A DNA stretch of 64,000 nucleotides, taken from assembly GCA_032622095.1 (NCBI GenBank), contig CP136061.1, positions 260,618,077-260,682,076 of the forward strand. Direction: 5' to 3'. The DNA is from Siphonodentalium dalli (Eukaryota; Mollusca; Scaphopoda; Gadilida; Siphonodentaliidae). A program made the translations under genes and the position numbers. Shown here in pieces: positions 56,792-64,000 of this stretch (the first letter of the stretch is position 1; every line of letters begins with the position of its first letter). The notes beneath the pieces are model-generated. The model searched no databases, was not told the DNA's origin, and worked only from the letters and a program-made list of their open reading frames with translations.

Positions 56792-59647
56792 AGGATATAC
56801 CACTATTCTATAGATATACACTTATTAGATGCCAGTATTGGAGGATATACCAGTATTCTATAGATACACCCTTGTTAGATGCCAGTATTGGAGGATATAC
56901 CAGTGTTCTATTGATATACCCTTATTAGATGCCAGTATTGGAGGATATACCAGTATTCTATAGATATACCCTTATTAGATGACAGTATTGGAGGATATAC
57001 CAGTATTCTATAGATATACCCTTATTAGATGACAGTATTGGAGGATATACCAGTATTCTATAGATATACCCTTATTAGATGCCAGTATTGGAGGATATAC
57101 CAGTATTCTATAGATATACCCTTATTAGATGCCAGTATTGGAGGATATACCACTATTCTATAGATATACACTTATTAGATGCCAGTATTGGAGGATATAC
57201 CAGTATTCTATAGATATACCCTTGTTAGATGCCAGTATTGGTGGATATACCATTATTCTATAGATATACCCTTATTAGATGCCAGTATTGGATGATATAC
57301 CAGTATTCTATAGATATACCCTTGTTAGATGCCAGTATTGGAGGATATACCAGTATTCTATATATATACCCTTATTAGATGCCAGTATTGGAGGATATAC
57401 CAGTATTCTATAGATATACCCTTATTAGATGACAGTATTGGAGGATATACCAGTATTCTATAGACATACCCTTGTTAGATGTCAGTATTGGAGGATATAC
57501 CAGTATTCTATAGACATACCCTTGTTAGATGTCAGTATTGGAGGATATACCAGTATTCTATAGATATACCCTTATTATATGCCAGTATTGGAGGATATAC
57601 CAGTATTCTATAGATATACCCTTATTAGATGCCAGTATTGGAGGATATACCAGTATTCTATAGATATACCCTTGTTAGATGCCGGTATTGGAGGATATAC
57701 CAGTATTCTATAGATACACCCTTGTTAGATGTCAGTATTGGAGGATATACCAGTATTCTATAGATATACCCTTGTTAGATGTCAGTATTGGAGGATATAC
57801 CAGTATTCTATTGATATACCCTTGTTAGATGCCAGTATTGGAGGATATACCAGTATTCTATAGATATACCCTTGTTAGATGCCAGTATTGGAGGATATAC
57901 CAGTATTCTATAGATACACCCTTGTTAGATGTCAGTATTGGAGGATATACCAGTATTCTATAGATATACCCTTGTTAGATGCCAGTATTGGTGGATATAC
58001 CAGTATTCTATAGATATACCCTTGTTAGATGCCAGTATTGGATGATATACCCGTATTCTATAGATATACCCTTGTTAGATGCCGGTATTGGTGGATCTAC
58101 CAGTATTCTATAGATACACCCTTATTAGATGCTAGTATTGGAGGATATACCAGTATTCTATAGATATACCCTTGTTAGATGCCAGTATTGGTGGATATAC
58201 CAGTATTCTATAGATACACCCTTATTAGATGCCAGTATGGTGGATATACCAGTATTCTATAGATACACCCTTGTTAGATGTCAGTTTTGGAGGATATACC
58301 AGTATTCCATAGATATACCCTTGTTAGATGCCAGTATTGGAGGATATACCAGTATTCTATAGATATACCCTTATTAGATGCCAGTATTGGATGATATACC
58401 AGTATTCTATAGATATACCCTTGTTAGATGCCAGTATTGGTGGATATACCAGTATTCTATAGATACACCCTTATTAGATGCTAGTATTGGAGGATATACC
58501 AGTATTCTATAGATACACCCTTATTAGATGCCAGTATTGGTGGATATACCAGTATTCTATAGATACACCCTTGTTAGATGCCAGTATTGGAGGATATACC
58601 AGTATTCTATAGATATACCCTTATTAGATGCCAGTATTGGAGGATATACCAGTATTCTATAGATACACCCCTTATTAGATGCCAGTATTGGAGGATATAC
58701 CAGTATTCTATAGATATACCCTTGTTAGATGCCAGTATTGGTGGATATACCAGTATTCTATAGATATACCCTTATTAGATGCCAGTATTGGAGGATATAC
58801 CAGTATTCTATAGATATACCCTTGTTAGATGCCAGTATTGGTGGATATACCAGTATTCTATAGATATACCCTTATTAGATGCCAGTATTGGAGGATTATA
58901 CCAGTATTCTATAGATACACCCTTGTTAGATGCCAGTATTGGAGGATATACCAGTATTCTATACATATACCCTTGTTAGATGCCAGTATTGGTGGATATA
59001 CCAGTATTCTATAGATATACCCTTATTAGATGCCAGTATTGGAGGATATACCAGTATTCTATAGATATACCCTTATTAGATGCCAGTATTGGAGGATATA
59101 CCAGTATTCTATAGATATACCCTTGTTAGATGCCAGTATTGGTGGATATACCAGTATTCTATAGATACACCCTTATTAGATGCTAGTATTGGAGGATATA
59201 CCAGTATTCTATAGATATACCCTTATTAGATGCCAGTATTGGAGGATATACCAGTATTCTATAGATACACCCTTGTTAGATGCCAGTATTGGAGGATATA
59301 CCAGTATTCTATAGATATACCCTTGTTAGATGCCAGTATTGGAGGATATACCAGTATTCTATAGACATACCCTTGTTAGATGCCAGTATTGGAGGATATA
59401 CCAGTATTCTATAGATATACCCTTGTTAGATGCCAGTATTGGATGATATACCAGTATTCTATAGATATACCCTTGTTAGATGCCAGTATTGGAGGATATA
59501 CCAGTATTCTATAGACATACCCTTGTTAGATGCCAGTATTGGAGGATATACCAGTATTCTATAGATATACCCTTGTTAGATGCCAGTATTGGAGGATATA
59601 CCAGTATTATATAGATATACCCTTGTTAGATGACAGTATTGGAGGAT

Positions 59648-60450
59648 CCTGGAAGTGATCTGCTACTGACTGTGATTTATTTTGTCTCAGAACAAAACTT
59701 TGCACAATGTGACCACTATTTTTAACATGCATTCTACTCATGCCCATCTCTCTTGACAAATTGTATCTTTTTGTGTGGAAAATGTCTTGAATGAGACAGA
59801 CTAAATGGTTTTACAATACATGAGCCATTCTAGCATGTCATCTTCTGACGGTTCACGGTCACTTCTTGTGCAAGAATATGTGTATCTCTTAAATAGAATG
59901 CTACATATATTTTTAATGCACTCTTCTATGTATATGTTTTGCTAGCTCAATATATGAATGCCCTGATTCCCGTCCCCATATAAATATGACAGTTTAGAAA
60001 ATACAATTGTTGAAGCAACTTAATTTGTCAATAGTAGAACCCTCATCGCTACATCCCTGAGCCAAACGGCGACAACTGTGGCGTCTTTAACCCACACTAT
60101 TTGGTGGAATATATGGTGGAAATTAGTGATAAACATAATTATATCAGCTTTGGTGTCCAAACCCTCCCCACGCATGACTCTAACGGCGTCACTTTTGATA
60201 TATTTAAACCACGTCAATTAGACTCCTGGCATAATGCCAAATGATTTGTATCAATTTGGTGGAAACGGTGCTAGAAATATTTTGTGCTATCAACTTTTGC
60301 TCCCCCTTTCCCCTCTGTTACTCGAGTGGCGCCACGTAATGGAGATGATTATGTATAAGATTGGTGGAAATCGGCGACAAAACTATTTTATAAATTGTTG
60401 GGTCCCTCCCCTCTTTTCTACCCCTGTCACCAACAAAGTCAATTTGCCGT
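59648..60450. other. No gene; diverged tandem-like spacer
   Basis: From about 60030 to 60440 a loose unit recurs (atttggtggaaa..., then C-rich ccctccc, then ...gcgtcac), near 60099, 60254 and 60358. The last copy is duplicated again at 61010. Confidence 0.4.
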
Positions 60451-61140
60451 ATTTTAATCACACGATGAGATTCTGGATTCTGGTATGGTATAGAGTTTCC
60501 GGTCGCCGGATTCTGGTATTATATGGAGTTTTCCGGACGCCGGATTCTGGTATGGTATAGAGTTATCCGAACGCCGGATTCTGGTATGGTATGGAGTTTT
60601 CCGGACGCCGGATTATGTTATGGTATAGAGTTTTTCGGATGCCGGATTATGGTATGCTATGGACTTTTCCGGACGCCATATTCTGGTTATGGTATATAGT
60701 TTTACGGAGGCCGGATTCTGGTATGGTATAGAGTTTTTCGGACGCCGGATTCTGGGATGGTATGGAGTTTTCCGGACGCCGGATTCTGGTATGGTGTGGA
60801 GTTTTCCGGACGCCGGATTATGGTATGGTATGGAGTTTTGCCGGACGCCGGATTCTGGTATGGTATAGAGTTTCCGGACGCTGGATTCTGGGATGGTATG
60901 GATTTTTCCGGACACCGGATTCTGGGATGGTATGGAGTTTTCCGGGACGCCAGATTATGGTATGGTATTGAGTTTTCCAGACGCCGGATTCTGGTATGGA
61001 GTTTTCCGGTGATGATTATGTATAAGATTGGTGGAAATCGGCGGCAAAACTATTTAATCAATTTTTCTGTCCCTCTCCCTTTTCTACCCCTGTCACCAAC
61101 AAAGTCAATTTGCCGTACTTTAATCACACGATGAGATTCT
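60340..61140. repeat. ~675-bp compound duplication: spacer plus 34-bp array
   Basis: The spacer tgattatgtataagattggt...ggaaatcgg...caccaacaaagtcaatttgc...cacgatgagattctgg occurs at 60346-60480 and again at 61013-61146, each time leading into the 34-bp array. The pair (spacer and array) has thus been duplicated as a block. Confidence 0.85.
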
Positions 61141-61700
61141 GGATTCTGGACGCCGGATTGTCGTATGGTATGGAGTTTTCCGGACGCCGGATTCTGGTAT
61201 GTATGGAGTTTTCCGGACGCCGGATTCTGGTATGGTATGGAGTTTTCCGGACGCCGGATTCTGGTATCCTATGGAGTTTTCCGGACGCCGGATTATGGTA
61301 TGGTATTGAGTTTTCCAGACGCCGGATTCTGGTATGGAGTTTTCCGGACGCCGGATTCTGGTATCCTATGGAGTTTTCCGGACGCCGGATTCTGGTATGG
61401 TATGGAGTTTTCCGGACGCCGGATTCTGGTGTGTATGGAGTTTTCCGGATTCTGGTATGGTATGGAGTTTTCCGGACGCCGGATTCTGGTATTCTATGGA
61501 GTTTTTCGGACGCCGGGTTCTGGTATGGTATGGAGTTTTACGGACGCCAGATTCTGGTATTATATGGAGTTTTCCGGACGCCGAGTCTGGTATGGTGTGG
61601 AGTTTTCCGGACGCCGGATTCTGGTATGTATGGAGTTTTCCGGACGCTGGATTCTGGTATGGTATGGAGTTTTCCGGACGCTGGATTCTGGTATGTATGT
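60470..61700. repeat. 34-bp minisatellite, about 34 units in two runs
   Basis: The unit is ttttccggacgccggattct plus ggtatggtatggag, with shorter versions lacking one ggtat. It runs from about 60470 to 61005 and from 61146 to 61700. The unit has no stop codon in several frames on both strands, so long frames (up to 216 codons, 61110-61760) arise; their repeats (SGRRILVWYGV, FPDAGFWYG) are not evidence of a protein. Confidence 0.93.
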
Positions 61701-61701
61701 A

Positions 61702-62345
61702 GTAGACACGTGATCGCGGCGGATTTAAATCATTTAGACACGCGATCACGGCGGATTTAAATCATGTCGACACGCGATGACGGCGGATTTAAATCATGTA
61801 GACACGTGATCACGGCGGATTTAAATCATGTAGACACGCGATGACGGCGGATTTAAATCATGTAGACACGCGATCACGGCGGATTTAAATCATGTAGACA
61901 CGCGATCACGGCGGATTTAAATCATGTAGACACGCGATCACGGCGGATTTAAATCATGTAGACACGCGATCACGGCGGATTTAAATCATGTAGACACGCG
62001 ATCACGGCGGATTTAAATCATGTAGACACGCGATCACGGCGGATTTAAATCATGTAGACACGCGATGACGGCGGATTTAAATCATGTAGACACGCGATGA
62101 CGGCGGATTTAAATCATGTAGACACGTGATCGCGGCGGATTTAAATCATGTAGACACGCGATGACGGCGGATTTAAATAATGTAGACACGTGATCGCGGC
62201 GGATTTAAATCATGTAGACACGTGATCGCGGCGGATTTAAATCATGTAGACACGCGATGACGGCGGATTTAAATCATGTAGACACGCGATCACGGCGGAT
62301 TTAAATCATGTAGACACGTGATCACGGCGGATTTAAATCATGTAG
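61702..62345. repeat. 32-bp tandem array, 20 copies
   Basis: The unit is gtagacacgcgatcacggcg plus gatttaaatcat (32 bp). It contains the palindrome atttaaat. Variant sites (cgatcacgg, cgatgacgg, tgatcgcgg) alternate along the array. The copies are otherwise nearly identical, so the array is young or well homogenised. It directly abuts the 34-bp array. Confidence 0.95.
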
Positions 62346-62443
62346 AAATTAACTGCGTCATCATTGTATATGTCCCATAATGACGCATTGAAGTCACAAC
62401 AAAATACAACTTTGAACAGTCTAATACTGGTATGTCCGTTTAA

Positions 62444-62699
62444 AGGGATACTATACACTAAATCCGGTCATTTATGAGACCATGCAGATGTCCTTTTATT
62501 CTCAACAGAATATATGCAACAATTGAAAGAATTTGAGCCATGGATTATGCAAAAATACATTCCTATGCTCTATGAACGATGCAAACAAAATGGTAATTAT
62601 AAAGGTATATATATAAATTCATTCATTTGTTGCATATATTCTGTTGAGTATAAAAGGGGATGGTCCCATAAATGGCCGAATTTAGTGTACAGTACCCCT
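62444..62699. mobile_element. TTAA-flanked hairpin MITE, 256 bp
   Basis: Long inverted arms of about 75 bp: agggatactatacactaaat at 62444 and the reverse complement of ...atttagtgtacagtacccct at 62699. Both continue through ccatttatgggaccat and tctcaacagaatatatgcaa. TTAA lies on both sides (62440-62443 and 62700-62703). A 71-codon frame inside is not a gene. Confidence 0.75.
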
Positions 62700-62703
62700 T
62701 TAA

Positions 62704-64000
62704 CATGTAGTGTACTGGCAATAAACTGAAAGGAATACAAGATGCCAGCGTCGTTCCGTGTTATGTATTAAAATTATTGCCCCTGGATAAATAAGGACGT
62801 TAAATAATTGAAATGAAGCGAGTTTGGCAAAACAAACTTCTTTAATGTTGGAAGTCCGCGGGGATGTTACGGTGAATATGTTTTATTTGATATATTTGTT
62901 GAGTAAATAACTTTTATATTTCACCTCGCATCGCAATTGTTTGTTACCTGTTAATAATTAACATAAATATGGGCTCATCCCTTGAACTGCAAACGACGAG
63001 CACGGAAGAAATAACAATACGCGTCTGCGTGTATAATTATATAATAGATTTTATATTGCAAGTCGAAACGTGATGTGACATGCGCTTAGCATGGCATATA
63101 GTCAGCAATCTGCAACTGATGATGATCTTAACAAAACATTTTGGCATCTTTTTAACTCATTGGGAGTATTTTTCAAAAATTTAGAAATTCTACCTTTGGC
63201 ATTAAATAATCTTGTTTTTGTGGGGTACGTTCTAAAATTATTTTCAAAATTATAATAAACCGCTCCAGGGTCCAGCTTTCACCTCAAAATTCATGCCATC
63301 AGAACGAGTAGCAATTTGTCTGCGACAAATTGGGACCTTGGTCATCATCACATTAAGCCTCGAATCTTCTTTAATATGCATATAGCAGACAACCTCCCCT
63401 TTCTTTTGACATCCATACATTCATTATGTGGGGAAATTATATGACGGATAGGTTGTAAGCCATTATTTCTTTCACTCTACTTATGTTGACAAACGGAAAG
63501 ACCGTAAAGTCCGTCAGCCAGTGCTCCATTCTGACTTGTTATTGTCATTCCGGAGGGCTAGGTGTGATTTTCGTTGACCCGGGCAGATGTGTTATATACC
63601 TTGTCAGGCACCCACTTACCTGTATTGGTTAACCCATACAACTGCGTGTATACTTATATAACAGATTTTATATTGGAATTATGTTTGTTGTGTAAAATAT
63701 TCAATCATGAATTTAATGGTTGTATAATTCGACTGTCTATCAACACAGGGACGGCACAGCAGGGTTCCATTGGTTGCCGGCTGTTCTTCTTTGGCAATAC
63801 CGAATTTACAAGGCCTGGTAATTCCGTTTGCACCCATTCCTTCGCCACTCCCTTCACTCATCACTACACCCGTCCATGCACCCGCCATTTCGTTGGAATG
63901 ATTGTTTACCAATAAATTCATTTCAATGATAAACTCGTCGTCAGTTTAACATATAGAGCGGAATATACAAAAGGTTACAATTTAAAAATTTAAAAAGTCT
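62704..64000. other. No gene recognised; one short direct repeat
   Basis: A 34-bp phrase (ctgcgtgtataattatataa then tagattttatattg) at 63025-63058 recurs with two changes at 63642-63675. The open frames at 63574-63921 overlap on both strands and match no family I know. Confidence 0.35.

Larger units (their letters stand above)
39831..59647. repeat. Giant satellite array, 50-bp monomer, about 396 copies (19.8 kb)
   Basis: Head-to-tail copies of a 50-bp unit fill this interval: agatatacccttattagatg, ccagtattggaggatatacc, agtattctat. The unit contains two related halves, ccagtattggaggatata and ccagtattctatagatata, which share ccagtatt and gatata, so it probably grew from an ~18-bp ancestor. Common variants are ttgttag, ggatgat, tatatat and gatacacc; they cluster by region, for example ggatgat at 40.6-41.2 kb and ttgttag with gatacaccc at 57.7-59.6 kb. 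Occasional one-base indels shift the phase. The many short frames in it (MPVLEDIPVFYRYTL and so on) come from the repeat and end at stops every three units. No centromeric or other role can be shown from sequence alone. Confidence 0.97.

Noticed and set aside
41698-59014. Many 60-128-codon frames (MPVLEDIPVFYRYTL...)
   Set aside because: Translations of the 50-bp satellite; the frame cycles every 150 bp and meets a stop unless an indel removes it.
40000-59600. CRISPR-like array
   Set aside because: Repeats are contiguous 50-bp monomers without unique spacers, and the DNA is eukaryotic.
60613-61760. Frames of 100-216 codons with SGRRILVWYGV / FPDAGFWYG repeats
   Set aside because: The 34-bp unit lacks stops in several frames on both strands; overlapping frames cannot all be genes and none has a domain.
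62514-62729. 71-codon frame MQQLKEFEPWIMQKYIP
   Set aside because: It runs through the hairpin MITE at 62444-62699 and has no support outside it.
63574-63921. 113-codon plus-strand and 80-codon minus-strand frames
   Set aside because: They overlap on opposite strands, match no known family, and the region has no splice or promoter pattern that I could support.

Overview
The window is nuclear DNA from an invertebrate animal, most probably a bivalve or another mollusc. It is AT-rich, full of short acatgt motifs, introns have GT-AG borders, and the transposons (an APE-type LINE, TTAA-flanked elements, a DUF3504/Crypton-like gene) are animal types. Two stretches (2539-3272 and about 18700-19135) belong to one dispersed repeat whose arms read 'gagttatggccc' / 'ggaccataactccgg' beside a gtccgtccgtcc run, a style I associate with mollusc genomes. 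Species cannot be told from this. I found no tRNA, rRNA, snRNA or CRISPR.

Layout. 1-9.4 kb: repeats and transposon remains, including a 1,328-bp TA-flanked inverted-repeat element that carries a loop-less 218-bp palindrome, a mirrored ~25-bp minisatellite, an 85-bp tandem repeat, and a repeat module shared with 25.7-27.3 kb. 9.4-10.5 kb: one intact, intronless rhodopsin-class GPCR on the minus strand, the only convincing live host gene. 11.7-18.2 kb: a complete two-ORF non-LTR retrotransposon on the minus strand, bracketed by two identical 278-bp direct repeats. 19.3-22.0 kb: a four-exon DUF3504 (Crypton tyrosine-recombinase-derived) gene on the plus strand, disabled by three nonsense codons and a frameshift. 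22.7-39.8 kb: hairpin elements, LINE relics, TTAA elements and many minisatellites, with a possible 4-kb inverted-repeat element at 29.5-33.5 kb. 39.8-59.6 kb: a nearly 20-kb satellite of a 50-bp monomer (about 396 copies), with ~2.35-kb higher-order blocks and a 100-N assembly gap. 59.6-64 kb: two more arrays (34-bp and 32-bp units), a TTAA-flanked hairpin element, and anonymous sequence.

The genes do not form a pathway. The window records repeat turnover: young and old retrotransposons, DNA-transposon derivatives, and tandem arrays at every stage, one of which was built from a piece of LINE coding sequence. The best candidates for something unusual are the LINE between identical direct repeats, the higher-order structure and inversion junction inside the 20-kb satellite, and the array born from a LINE ORF. 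Most open frames across the arrays arise only because the repeat unit lacks stop codons, and they are not annotated as genes.
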